A stretch of DNA of 64,000 nt, taken from the NCBI GenBank assembly GCA_041494245.1, contig JBGQAK010000005.1, forward strand, positions 62,001 to 126,000, written 5' to 3'. The position numbers were made by a program, and so were the translations under genes. Origin of the DNA: RBG-13-68-16 sp041494245 (GTDB taxonomy: Bacteria > Acidobacteriota > Thermoanaerobaculia > Thermoanaerobaculales > Thermoanaerobaculaceae). The first letter of the stretch is position 1; every line of letters begins with the position of its first letter. The notes beneath the pieces are model-generated. The model was not told where the DNA came from, made no database searches, and saw only the letters and a program-made list of their open reading frames with translations. This document shows positions 25,797-34,604 of this stretch, one piece after another.

Positions 25797-27047
25797 CTAT
25801 TCTCGGTCGAACAAGGTCCGCTCGTGAACTCTCGGTGGCCCGGCCTCGTCTAGGCGGTATTTCGAACTATCAAACCCGTGGCGGCGACGCAGGGCCAAGC
25901 TGGACGACGTGAAGAGGACGTTGATGTTGGCCCTTACGTCGGCTAGGGTTTCACGTTCCCGGTCGAGGGCACGAAAGCGCTCCACGATCGCGGTGCAGTC
26001 GCCAACCTCGCAGCCAATCCAGCGTCGACCCTTCAACTCGGCCACGACATAGGTCGTACCGCTGCCCCCGAAAGGATCAAGCACCAGATCGCCTTGCTCA
26101 CTCGCAATGTCAAGCACGCGATCGAGCAGCCTTACTGGTAGTTCGTTGGCCCTACGGCGCTTGAATCGGGCGTGACGCACCGGCGAGATGTCGGTCCAAA
26201 CGTCGGTCAAGTTTATGCCCCGAGGGTTCATGCGGTCTTTGTATCCGCCATAGTCGCGGATCTCCCCGCCGCAGTGGCGGCAAGTCTCGATTGGCAGCCG
26301 CGGCGGTGCGAACACCTTGGGTCGGCCCCCCTTGGTGAAGTAGAGGAGCGAATAGTGCGATGGATAGAGTCGACCAGGAATCGGTAGTGAGAACTTGATG
26401 TCGACTGCTATCCAGTGCCGGAACTCGAGATACTGGGACAGCCAATTGGCTAGCGGAATGCTCCACCTAGGGATGTTATAAAGAAAAAGGGAGCCACCAG
26501 GTTTCAAGACCCGCACCACCTCTCCTAGCCATTGGCAACTCCACTCAAAGTAGTGTGTTTCGGAGAGGCTATCTTTGACTTCAGGGCCATAATCCTTGTT
26601 CAGGTTGAAAGGGGGATCGGCAAACACAAGGTCAATGCTGCCTTCGTGAAGGCCGCGCAGGAGGGTAACGCAGTCGCCGTGGTGCAGCCATCCCAGGGCG
26701 GTTTCGAGGGCAACTGATGGTGCCTCAACTGGACGGCCCTCGAGAGCATGGCCGATGGGGGGGCTCTGAGACAATGAAAGCAGAGCACTGAGCGCTTGTT
26801 TCGGATGCTCCCGCAGCTCCTTTTCTGCCCACTCAGGGACAACACCGGAGACGAGGAGCAATTCGTCGGTGCTTAAGGAGAAGCAATCCGCGATCGCAGC
26901 TACGATTCCCTTGGGCGGGACAGGAGCGGAGGCCTCGATTGCTCCAACTTCGGCCCCGCTGATTCCCAAACGCTTTGCCAACGCTGAGCGCGACAGGTGG
27001 TGCTGGGCTCGCAGGCGTGAGAGCGCTTCACCAAAATGGGCAAACAC
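25797..27047 (-). CDS. DNA methyltransferase (DPPF type) with N-terminal XRE domain
   Basis: 416 residues. XRE helix-turn-helix at about 3-67 (RSALAKRLGISGAEVGAIEA). The methyltransferase has DPPF at 144-147 (motif IV) before DPFGGSGTT at 324-332 (motif I), the beta-group order; it may make N6-methyladenine or N4-methylcytosine. A CxxC pair (CRHCG near 257) sits in the likely target-recognition region. The GTG start follows the stop of the other methyltransferase by three bases, so the two form an operon. The fused XRE domain may bind the operator as a built-in repressor. Confidence 0.85.
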   Translation of the reverse strand: MFAHFGEALSRLRAQHHLSRSALAKRLGISGAEVGAIEASAPVPPKGIVAAIADCFSLSTDELLLVSGVVPEWAEKELREHPKQALSALLSLSQSPPIGHALEGRPVEAPSVALETALGWLHHGDCVTLLRGLHEGSIDLVFADPPFNLNKDYGPEVKDSLSETHYFEWSCQWLGEVVRVLKPGGSLFLYNIPRWSIPLANWLSQYLEFRHWIAVDIKFSLPIPGRLYPSHYSLLYFTKGGRPKVFAPPRLPIETCRHCGGEIRDYGGYKDRMNPRGINLTDVWTDISPVRHARFKRRRANELPVRLLDRVLDIASEQGDLVLDPFGGSGTTYVVAELKGRRWIGCEVGDCTAIVERFRALDRERETLADVRANINVLFTSSSLALRRRHGFDSSKYRLDEAGPPRVHERTLFDRE

Positions 27048-27050
27048 GGC

Positions 27051-28691
27051 CTACGTTCCTTTCCGGAGGACGACGATATGCTCATCACGCATGGAGTTCG
27101 AGATGCCCACAATCAGCCTCCGTATGGCGAGTTCGAGCCGTAGGTCCACCTCCCCAGCGATCTCAGTAAGGCGCGCCTCGATGCCCAAACGGGCCTCTAT
27201 GGACTGCGGGTCGATGCCGAGCGCGCGAGAAATCTGGTTTGAGTTCGATCCCACCACGAGGGTGCAGCAGCGGCCGCGCTTGAGCACCCTAGCACATTCC
27301 GCCAAGACGCACCGCATGTCTTTGAAGTAGCTAGTCACCTGGTCCTTCCGGCTCCGCGGGTTCAGTCCTACCATGCCTGGACGAAGGTCTTCTGGCTGGT
27401 ACCCGAGGTAGCGCAGATGCGATGCATCGTTGGCCAGATAGTCAATTGCAAAGCTGTAAGGCGGAGAGAACAACACACCGTCGACTGACCCGTCAGCAAG
27501 ATCGAGCGAGCGCGCATCACCATGGATCACCGCTGCCGAACCAAGGTGGGAGCCAATTGATTTCCATGTCATCTGGAAGCGCTCGATCGTGTCGACGTAC
27601 TTCTGGAGGACATCTCTAAAGAAATCCTGTTCGCTCTTTCGAGTACTCCGCTCTGCATAGCCACGGGCGTCGAGGAAAGCCAGCGCAAGCACATCGAAAG
27701 CGGCGCGTGGCATGCCTCGTGGAACATAGGTAGAATCGCGCACCTTCTTGGCACCATCGTCACTGCGAAGCCCTGTGTAGGCGCGCCCCAATGCTCGAGC
27801 GTTCGCCAGGAACGGGCGTAGCGCGGACACGTCAGCGGATAGTGCCTTCACCTTCGTCGTTGCGAGGAACGCGCAGAATGGGCTGGCATCCACCGAGATT
27901 GAATCGATGCCCAGCAGGCTTGCCTCGACCGACGTCGTGCCGCTCCCAGCCATGGGGTCGAGGACCAAATGACCTGGCTTTAGTCCCATTACGTTAAGTA
28001 GAGCCTTGACCATCTGAGGGTGGAACTTGCCGCGATAGGGAAAGAGCCCGTGCGTGGCATAGCTCGACTTGAACTGGTGAGTGGCAAGAAAGGACCTTAA
28101 CCGCCCTCCCGTATCAGATGGCAGTTGGACGGCGCCGCCGGTGCAAAGCCGGAAGTGGTTGGTGGGCTTGCCGTCGATCTCAAGAAAGTATGCACCGCGC
28201 GTTACAAGCTCTTGGGGATCGAGCAGGTGCGCCTCAAGCATCGCGAGCTTAAGTTCGTATACCTCGTTGATCTCCGGGGAGAGACGGTAGCCGAGAGGGA
28301 AAAGCTCAGTGAAGGGGTCGGCGAGACGCGTGAATCGGTCAGTTGAATCGACCGTGGCAAGCGGCGAAGGTGACTCGGCAACTGTAATAGTCTTGGAGGT
28401 TGCCAGAGGATACTTGCCACCTCGCAAGGTTCGCCTCACCGTAGATCCTGGCGCAGCCGCCTCGGCTTGTCTCCGCCATGACTCTGGGAGGTGGCCGGCA
28501 AGTGCTAAGAGGTTATCTTCCTGCAGCTGGAGTTCCCGGCATAGTGACGCAACAAGTCCCTTCGACGGCCGAACCCTGCCCCTCTCCACTCGGGAGAGGT
28601 AGGCCGGATCAACCTGCACCAACCTGGCAAGCCCTCGCAGCGTCAATTGAGCTTCTTGCCTCGCTTGCCGAAGCACGGTCCCGAGGGGCAT
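27051..28691 (-). CDS. DNA methyltransferase (SPPY type) with N-terminal XRE domain
   Basis: 546 residues from ATG 28691. XRE domain at about 3-66 (RQEAQLTLRGLARLVQVDPA). Motif I is DPMAGSGTT at 245-253, preceded by THGLFPYRGKFHPQMVKALL; motif IV is SPPY at 409-412. S-P-P-Y is most often found in N4-cytosine methyltransferases, as is M.BglII. The start is chosen because protein-like sequence and the XRE fold begin there; there is no ribosome binding site, and a promoter-like element lies so close that the message may be nearly leaderless. First gene of the two-methyltransferase operon. Confidence 0.85.
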   Translation of the reverse strand: MPLGTVLRQARQEAQLTLRGLARLVQVDPAYLSRVERGRVRPSKGLVASLCRELQLQEDNLLALAGHLPESWRRQAEAAAPGSTVRRTLRGGKYPLATSKTITVAESPSPLATVDSTDRFTRLADPFTELFPLGYRLSPEINEVYELKLAMLEAHLLDPQELVTRGAYFLEIDGKPTNHFRLCTGGAVQLPSDTGGRLRSFLATHQFKSSYATHGLFPYRGKFHPQMVKALLNVMGLKPGHLVLDPMAGSGTTSVEASLLGIDSISVDASPFCAFLATTKVKALSADVSALRPFLANARALGRAYTGLRSDDGAKKVRDSTYVPRGMPRAAFDVLALAFLDARGYAERSTRKSEQDFFRDVLQKYVDTIERFQMTWKSIGSHLGSAAVIHGDARSLDLADGSVDGVLFSPPYSFAIDYLANDASHLRYLGYQPEDLRPGMVGLNPRSRKDQVTSYFKDMRCVLAECARVLKRGRCCTLVVGSNSNQISRALGIDPQSIEARLGIEARLTEIAGEVDLRLELAIRRLIVGISNSMRDEHIVVLRKGT

Positions 28692-28697
28692 AGCGTG

Positions 28698-28728
28698 ATT
28701 GTCATCGACCGTTGACTGAATTGTCAAC
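28698..28728 (-). promoter_or_regulatory. Palindromic operator overlapping the methyltransferase promoter
   Basis: GTTGAC (28711-28716), TGAATT, GTCAAC (28723-28728) form a perfect inverted repeat. Read on the minus strand, TTGACA (28727-28722) serves as -35 box and GACAAT lies 18 bases downstream as -10 box. The start codon at 28691 follows within about ten bases. An XRE dimer bound here would block transcription. Confidence 0.55.
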
Positions 28729-29110
28729 ACCGGAGCTACCTGGGGTCCCCAGCCTCGCAAAGAGTACCCATCCTAACAGTACGCACTCTCCCGACCATGT
28801 GCCGTGTCTGATGGGTGACTCACATCAACAGGGGGGCAGGATACGGAGCAGAAGCGGAGGGACGCCGGCACCTTCTAACCAGGAGGTGGAGGAAACTGGG
28901 GGCCGTGAGGGGGCCAGAATGACAACCACGAAGCGCGCGCAGCACTCGCGTCCTCTCGTAGAGGCGACCCTCGTGGCCGCCCGGTCGCCCGCGAGTGCGA
29001 TCGACGAGCGGTTTCTTCTCGACTTTGGTCGTCCTCAGCTACCGCAGGCACTCGCGACGCTCGTTGCGAGCTGATAAGGCCGGGAGTGGCCCCGCATGGG
29101 GCCATCGGAA

Positions 29111-29164
29111 GGTGAGATGGAGGTATCTGGTACCGCTCTACGTGCCACGTGTGACCTTCTCACC
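29111..29164. repeat. GGTACC/GGTGAGA dispersed repeat, copy 3 (inverted ends)
   Basis: GGTGAGA at 29111-29117 and TCTCACC at 29158-29164 form terminal inverted repeats around a TGGTACCGC core and GCCACGTGTGACCTTCTCAC. The second half matches 54669-54690. Confidence 0.6.
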
Positions 29165-29432
29165 AGCTCGCCGGTCGGGCGCGGCTCTTTGACGTGGGGC
29201 CAGACGGCGACTCCCCCCGGCCGGCGATGAGCACGCCGATGGCGCAGAGGCGGGCTGGGGAGCCGGCGGCGCAGAGGGTGACTACGAGGGGGCCCGTGCA
29301 ACCGTCACGACAATCAAGCGTTGGGCAGCGGTCATTGGGTTAATGGTGGTCCGAGGCGAGAAGGTGTAACCCCTACCTGCGTGCGCAATTCTGGGCCCGT
29401 CCGAGAGGAAGAACAGCCAAAGCGCTGTGTGC

Positions 29433-32396
29433 TCACTGCCGGCGCATGGCAGCCTGTTCGTTGTTCATCTCCGCGATCTTCTTTTCGGCGACTGCCAGGC
29501 AACTGCTCATGCGTCTTTTGCGGTAGAGCGCGGCGGCATTACTCATACTGGTGATGGCCTCTTGCATCCGCGTTGGATCGTTCAATCGCTTTGCCAAGGC
29601 CTCCAAGGCGGATGCCAGCCTTTGTTGCGAAATGGCCCAATCGAGGGGTACGCGCTCGCGCGTCCTTTCCTGGAGCGCCACACGATACGCGGCAACCGCC
29701 TCCTCCAACCGGGCCATGCTACCTTCCCGTTCCCCGAGCGTCTCAAGGGCATCGCCAAGGCTGGTCTGCGTCCTGGCCCATTGGAGTGGCACGCGCTCTC
29801 GCGTTCCCTCTTGGAGCGCCAGGTGAAAGACGGTGATCGCCTGCTCCAGCCGTGCCGTTCCGCCTTCCCGCTCACCGAGTCTCCAAAGCGCGTTCGCTAG
29901 GTTGCTCTGCGTCCCCGCCCAGTAGAGCGGCTGGTGTTCGCGTGTCAACTTCTGGAGCGCCAATTGAAAGGCTGCGACGGCCCCCTCCAGCCGCGCAGTG
30001 CCACCTTCCTGCTCCCCAAGCGAAAGAAGCGCAATACCGAGGTTGTTTTGAGTCGTTGCCCATTCGAGTGGCGCACGCTCCCGCGTTCTCTCCTCGAGCG
30101 CCAGGCGAAAGGCGGCAACCGCTTGCACCAACCGTGCAGTACCGCCCTCCAGCTCTCCGAGCTTCAAGAGCGCGTCGCCAAGGTTGTCTTGCGTCGTCGC
30201 CCACGCAAGTGGCACCTTTTCTCGCGTTCTCTCCTCGAGCGCCAGCCGAAAGGCAGCGGCCGCCTCCTCCAGCTGTGCTGTGCTACCTTGCCGCTCTCCG
30301 AGCGTCACCAGCGCAGTGCCGAGGTTGTTTTGCGTCCCCGCCCAGTCGAGTGACACCTTCTCTCGCGGCCTCTCCTGCAGCGCCAGGCGATAGGCGACGA
30401 CTGCCTCCTCCAGCCGTGCCGTCCTGCCCTCCCTCTCCCCAAGCAGAGAGAGCGCGTTGCCGAGGTTGATCTGTGCTGTTGCCCAGTCAAGCGGGACCCG
30501 CTCGCGAGTCAACTCCTGGAGCGCAAGGCGAATGGCGGCGACGGTCTCATCCAACCGAGCCGTGTTACCTTCCCGCTGACCGAGTACCAGAAGCGCGTGC
30601 GCGAGGTTGTTCTGTGCCCTCGCCCAGGCAAGAGGGGCGCGCTCGCGGCGCAACTCCTGGAGAGCTAGGCGGTATGCGGCAACCGCCTCCTTCAGCTGTG
30701 CTGGATCGCTCTTCCGCTCCCCGAGTGTCACCAAGGCGTTGCCGAGGGTGATCTGTGCTGTTGCCCAGTCAAGCGGGACCCGCTCGCGAGTCAACTCCTG
30801 GAGCGCAAGGTGAATGGCGGCGACGGCCTCATCCAAGCGAGCCGTGTTACCTTCCCGCTCACCGAGCGTCACTAATGCGTTGCCGAGGTTGATCTGTGCT
30901 CTTGCCCAGTCAAGCGGGACCCGCTCGCGAGTCAACTCCTGGAGCGCAAGGCGAATGGCGGCGACGGCCTCATCCAACCGAGCCGTGTTACCTTCCCGCT
31001 GACCGAGTATCAGAAGCGCGCACGCGAGGTTGTTCTGTGCCCCCGCCCAGGCAAGAGGGGCGCGCTCGCGGCGCAACTCCTGGAGAGCCAAGCGGTATGC
31101 GGCAACGGCCTCCTGCAGTCGTGCCGTTTCGCTCTCCCTCTGGCCAAGCAGGGAGAGCGCGTTGCCGAGGGTGATCTGTGCTGTTGCCCAGTCAAGCGGG
31201 ACCCGCTCGCGAGTCAACTCCTGGAGCGCAAGACGATAGGCGGCGATTGCCTCCTCCAGCCGTGCCGTTCCGCTCTCCCGCCCCCCAAGCAGGGAGAGCG
31301 CGTTGCCGAGGTATTCCTGCGTCCCCGCCCAGTAGTATGGAGCGCGCTCGCGAGTCAACTCCTGGAGCGCAAGGCGAAAGGCGACGATTGCCTCCTCCAG
31401 CCGTGCCGTGGCACTTTCCCGTTCCCCAAGACGTGCAAGTGCCCTGCCGAGGCTTTTTTGCGTTGTCGCCCAGGTAAGTGGGACCCGCTCCCGCCTCCAG
31501 ACTGCCAGCACCTGCCGGTAGGCATCGATGCTTTCAATCAGCGCCTCGTTGCTTCCTACCTGTCCGCCGTAGTCCTCCAAGGCGCGGGCAAACGCGAAGC
31601 GCACCCCAGCGTCGGTTTCGCCCGTCCAGCTACCCTGACGGGTTTGCAGGAGTTTGCGTACCTGGGCAATGAGCGGAGCCAGTCGGGCTGCTGAGTAGTG
31701 ACCAGTGAGTTCCCGCGTAACCGAATCGATCCGCGATTGAACAAGGATCGCGAGCACCTGCTTGAGGTCGTCCCAGAATAATGCCGGAAGGGCAATCGTC
31801 TCCCCCGAAACCGAATACAGCTTGCCGGGTTGGACGCCGACAGGTTCTTCGCCCGTCGTCCAGTGGAGACGCATGGCGCTCTTGCCATCCAGAGTCACCA
31901 CCTTGCCCCAGAGGAGGACATCTGCCCTTGCTTGCTGCAGCAGGTGACGGGCCTCTTCCGTGGCCCTTGCCAAAGCGACCTGTTCAGTCTCGGCGTCCGG
32001 CAAGGTTACAAGCCGGTCAAGGGCCTTGGTATCAGCACCCTCGAACTCGTTAGAGAGCGCATCGCGCAGCAGCTTCTCGTGCGTTTGGTTCTTGTCGTCC
32101 TCCAAATGGGCAATGGCAATAGTGAGGCGACCCGACCTAACTGAGATGATCGGCTTTCGCCGGACCCAACTGACAATCCTTTCAACGCCTGGTTTCTTCG
32201 CAATTTCGTCCCATCGCCACCATGAAATGCCCGCGATTACAGCTGCCGCCACTGCCGTGACGATCAAGATCGCTACATTCTTGCCGACGCGGCGACGAAG
32301 CCGGCCATAGAGAGACCGAAGCCAAACGTAATACCGCCTAGGTCCTTCCGCAGGTGGCAGCAGGTTCGGATCCCTGTCAGGCAATCTACCTCCCAC
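29433..32396 (-). CDS. Membrane-anchored tandem TPR-like repeat protein
   Basis: 987 residues. One membrane segment (41-59) after a basic N-terminus; a domain of about 125 residues (91-215) with LTIAIAHLEDDKNQTHEKLL and ADVLLWGKV resembling TolB/FlgO-like domains; then fourteen helical repeats of 47 residues (about 300-960), consensus RERVPLDWATAQxxLGxAL followed by LGEREGxTARLxEAVAAYRL. Such repeats build a superhelical protein-binding scaffold. DNA copies of several repeats are nearly identical, so the array has expanded recently. The first in-frame start is GTG at 32396; a TTG at 32384 lies four bases after GGGAGGT and is the likelier start. Function unknown. Confidence 0.8.
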   Translation of the reverse strand: MGGRLPDRDPNLLPPAEGPRRYYVWLRSLYGRLRRRVGKNVAILIVTAVAAAVIAGISWWRWDEIAKKPGVERIVSWVRRKPIISVRSGRLTIAIAHLEDDKNQTHEKLLRDALSNEFEGADTKALDRLVTLPDAETEQVALARATEEARHLLQQARADVLLWGKVVTLDGKSAMRLHWTTGEEPVGVQPGKLYSVSGETIALPALFWDDLKQVLAILVQSRIDSVTRELTGHYSAARLAPLIAQVRKLLQTRQGSWTGETDAGVRFAFARALEDYGGQVGSNEALIESIDAYRQVLAVWRRERVPLTWATTQKSLGRALARLGERESATARLEEAIVAFRLALQELTRERAPYYWAGTQEYLGNALSLLGGRESGTARLEEAIAAYRLALQELTRERVPLDWATAQITLGNALSLLGQRESETARLQEAVAAYRLALQELRRERAPLAWAGAQNNLACALLILGQREGNTARLDEAVAAIRLALQELTRERVPLDWARAQINLGNALVTLGEREGNTARLDEAVAAIHLALQELTRERVPLDWATAQITLGNALVTLGERKSDPAQLKEAVAAYRLALQELRRERAPLAWARAQNNLAHALLVLGQREGNTARLDETVAAIRLALQELTRERVPLDWATAQINLGNALSLLGEREGRTARLEEAVVAYRLALQERPREKVSLDWAGTQNNLGTALVTLGERQGSTAQLEEAAAAFRLALEERTREKVPLAWATTQDNLGDALLKLGELEGGTARLVQAVAAFRLALEERTRERAPLEWATTQNNLGIALLSLGEQEGGTARLEGAVAAFQLALQKLTREHQPLYWAGTQSNLANALWRLGEREGGTARLEQAITVFHLALQEGTRERVPLQWARTQTSLGDALETLGEREGSMARLEEAVAAYRVALQERTRERVPLDWAISQQRLASALEALAKRLNDPTRMQEAITSMSNAAALYRKRRMSSCLAVAEKKIAEMNNEQAAMRRQ

Positions 32397-32515
32397 GTTA
32401 GCCCCGCGACGGGCCGCGAGCTATTCCGCCAGGTGACGCGATCAATAATAGGACCGCGAAGAAGGACAAACCAGAGGTAAAGTGCCAGCCCTCGCACTCA
32501 GCGATCCGGCTGGGG

Positions 32516-32533
32516 CAGGTACCAGGTCCGGCT
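32516..32533. repeat. GGTACC-family repeat, short copy 4
   Basis: CAGGTACCAGGTCCGGCT, identical to part of the tandem pair at 33329-33372. Lies upstream of the TPR gene. Confidence 0.5.
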
Positions 32534-32642
32534 CAGTTGACAGGTATTGCATCGGTCCCGTGCACCGCTCCCGCCCCGCCCGAGAGCCGCCCAGCGAAAG
32601 TCGACCGCGCCAAGGTCTTCCCGGGGCGGGCGCCTCTCGGCC

Positions 32643-33236
32643 TCAGGAACCCCTCTTTACGCCGGGGCCCGCCACCGCGCGGGTTTCGTCCTGCTCCATC
32701 ATCTTCCTTCTCAGCGTGCGGAGGGCCCTATCTATTGTGCTCTTGACCCAGGCGGGGGAGCGGCCGAAAGCCTTCGCCACATCGGCGGCAGAACGCCCCT
32801 CGAAGTAGATGCTTACAAGTACCTGCCGGTGCAACTCCGTGAGCTTCGGCAGCGCCTGCAAAGCCCGCTGGACTAACGCAGGCGCGAGCGTCTTGTCACT
32901 CATCACCTCCAGGACGGCTGCCTCAAACACTGGCGACCCTTTGCCACGAGCAACGGTCTCGATCGCCCTCTCTGCGTCTTCCAGGGCGTAGTTCCGAATG
33001 CCGTAGTGAGGATCGAGCCGCCGGGCGATCTCTCGAACCTTGGATGCCCGGATCCCTTTCTTTGCGAGGCGCTTGATAACTTTCTGGAGCTTCTCCTCGT
33101 CCTGCCTGGCTCCCTCGAGGTAGTCGGCCAGAAGCCTCGTAATCAGCGATGAGAGGTTGCCGCCGGCGGTCTGCTGCGCACTGTCCCAAATGTCCCGGTC
33201 GCCCTCCTTGACGTAGATGTTCCGCGTTGGCGTCAT
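32643..33236 (-). CDS. Putative DNA-binding regulator: RHH-like N-terminus plus sigma region 4-like C-terminus
   Basis: 197 residues. The first 42 residues (NIYVKEGDRDIWDSAQ then LSSLITRLLADYLE) look like a ribbon-helix-helix strand and helices. A charged linker follows (48-130). The C-terminal 60 residues (LTELHRQVLVSIYFEGRSAA then DVAKAFGRSPAWVKSTIDRA) match sigma-70 region 4 / LuxR-like helix-turn-helix. No sigma region 2 is present, so it is probably a transcription regulator rather than a full sigma factor. It precedes the TPR gene on the same strand with a 246-base gap and may control it. Confidence 0.7.
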   Translation of the reverse strand: MTPTRNIYVKEGDRDIWDSAQQTAGGNLSSLITRLLADYLEGARQDEEKLQKVIKRLAKKGIRASKVREIARRLDPHYGIRNYALEDAERAIETVARGKGSPVFEAAVLEVMSDKTLAPALVQRALQALPKLTELHRQVLVSIYFEGRSAADVAKAFGRSPAWVKSTIDRALRTLRRKMMEQDETRAVAGPGVKRGS

Positions 33237-33328
33237 GCTGGACCCCCTTCTGGCAGGGCACCGCCGATTGAAATCGTCCTACCTGCGCAGAGTATAAAGA
33301 GTCTATGCGCATACGTCAAGGGCCACGG

Positions 33329-33372
33329 GACAGGTACCAGGTCCGGCTGAGACAGGAACCAGGTCCGGCTGA
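33329..33372. repeat. GGTACC-family tandem repeat, copy 5
   Basis: Two adjacent 22-base units, GACAGGTACCAGGTCCGGCT followed by GA, and the same with one base changed (GGAACC). Located between two minus-strand genes. Confidence 0.65.
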
Positions 33373-33477
33373 AAGGATCGTCCCAGGGAGGCATCACCTC
33401 AAGGCGGGCTACGGCGAGGTCTTACAGGTGATGGACTTGGAAACGGTTGATCTTGCCCTTCTTGAGCGAAAGCAGGC

Positions 33478-33804
33478 TCACAGTCCCCCGTGGAGCCGAC
33501 CGAATCCGCGGGCAAGCATGACCGACATGATCAGGATGCCCGCCGCGAGGGCAAGCACGTGCCGGGTCTTGCGCAGATCGAATCTCCCAACGCGACAGAC
33601 GAGCAAGTAGCCGACGGCAAGGTTGGCGAGACCCCACAGGACGTTCACCGTCGAGGAGGACAAACCTACCCCGGGCGGTGACGCGAATGGACTCTGGAAG
33701 GCGTGCCCTGAGATCCCATTACCGAGATGGGGCAGGGTGTTCGCGAGAAAGGCCCCTCCAAAGAAGTAGGCAACATCGTGGTACCAGCGCGTCATTTTAT
33801 CCAT
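33478..33804 (-). CDS. Small integral membrane protein
   Basis: 108 residues from ATG 33804, preceded by GGGAGGGAGG. Three likely membrane segments (about 7-22, 46-66 and 78-96) with a basic loop between the last two (RVGRFDLRKTRH). The sequence SSTVNVLWGLANLAVGYLLV is typical of small conserved membrane proteins without assigned role. It stands between the regulator and the Hsp20-like gene and has no recognised family. Confidence 0.6.
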   Translation of the reverse strand: MDKMTRWYHDVAYFFGGAFLANTLPHLGNGISGHAFQSPFASPPGVGLSSSTVNVLWGLANLAVGYLLVCRVGRFDLRKTRHVLALAAGILIMSVMLARGFGRLHGGL

Positions 33805-34001
33805 TCTGGACTGCCTCCCTCCCGCCAGGTTCAGTCTCACGCAGCCTCGCAGCATTGTACCTAGCTTCCTTCACAAGCGAAGCACGTACCTGCTTCGATA
33901 ACCAATACGAAACCGGGCTTCAACTGTCCACGCAACGGTGGCCTGGTGTATAGTTCCAACCGTCCGGCAAGAATGGAAATCCCGGATAAGGAGGGTGCGA
34001 A

Positions 34002-34379
34002 ATGGCGGAAATTCGGATTAGGGTTGCACCCAATACAGTAGCGTATGCTGACGAGGAGAGCCTCAAGCTAGTCGTGGAGTTCGCCATCCCAGGAGCGCCA
34101 ACGGATACCATCGATGTGAAGATCCTGGAAGACAGCGTCCACCTGACGGCACCAGCAAGGGACGTCGAGTATGTTTCAGCACTGGCTTTAGGTTGGCCGG
34201 TTAAGCCTGACAAAGCCGAAGCGACCTACGAGAACGGCCTGCTCCGAATCGAGGTGCCCTTCAAAGATCCGATGGAAGATGCTGTGAAGGTCGTCATCAA
34301 AGCAGGTGGCGCGGAAACCAAGACCAAAGCAATCAAAGGTCAAGCTGACTTGCCGAAGTTGAAGGCCCCTAAGGACTGA
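34002..34379 (+). CDS. Hsp20 / alpha-crystallin-like protein
   Basis: 125 residues. The strand pattern of a small heat shock protein is visible: VVEFAIPGAPTDTIDVKILE, then VHLTAPARD, then the hallmark ATYENGLLRIEVPF near 74-88. The N-terminal region is very short and the C-terminal Lys-rich tail lacks a clear I-x-I motif, so it may form dimers rather than large oligomers. AAGGAGGGTGCGAA precedes ATG 34002. Such proteins hold unfolding polypeptides in the cytoplasm. Confidence 0.75.
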   Translation: MAEIRIRVAPNTVAYADEESLKLVVEFAIPGAPTDTIDVKILEDSVHLTAPARDVEYVSALALGWPVKPDKAEATYENGLLRIEVPFKDPMEDAVKVVIKAGGAETKTKAIKGQADLPKLKAPKD

Positions 34380-34386
34380 TGGGGAT

Positions 34387-34442
34387 GGGTGCCAGGCCCA
34401 ACACACTTCACACGATCGGTACCAGGTTTCACCATCTCACCA
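34387..34442. repeat. GGTACC/GGTGAGA dispersed repeat, copy 6
   Basis: GGTGCCAGGCCCAACACAC, then CGATCGGTACCAGGTTTCAC and CATCTCACC. Same components as the other copies, following the Hsp20-like gene. Confidence 0.5.
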
Positions 34443-34604
34443 CTTGATCGCCGAGCGCGCTCTGGCCTGGACTTTGAAGCCCAGGTGGGTTGCGACGCAC
34501 CTAAGCTCGAGACACCGCGTCGGCGTGCCATTGGGGGAAATCGCCGCAGGGGCGGTCCTCGACGGTGGGCCGAAGCCAAGGTTCGCTGCCCGGAGCCGCG
34601 CGGC

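Larger units (their letters stand above)
28692..29432. other. Long intergenic region between the methyltransferases and the TPR gene
   Basis: Apart from the operator and a GGTACC-family repeat (29111-29164), nothing gene-like is seen. Open frames here have no start signal or recognisable domain. Confidence 0.55.

Noticed and set aside
29452..31477. The direct repeats in the TPR gene as a possible CRISPR array
   Set aside because: The period is 141 bases in frame with no spacers; they encode protein repeats.
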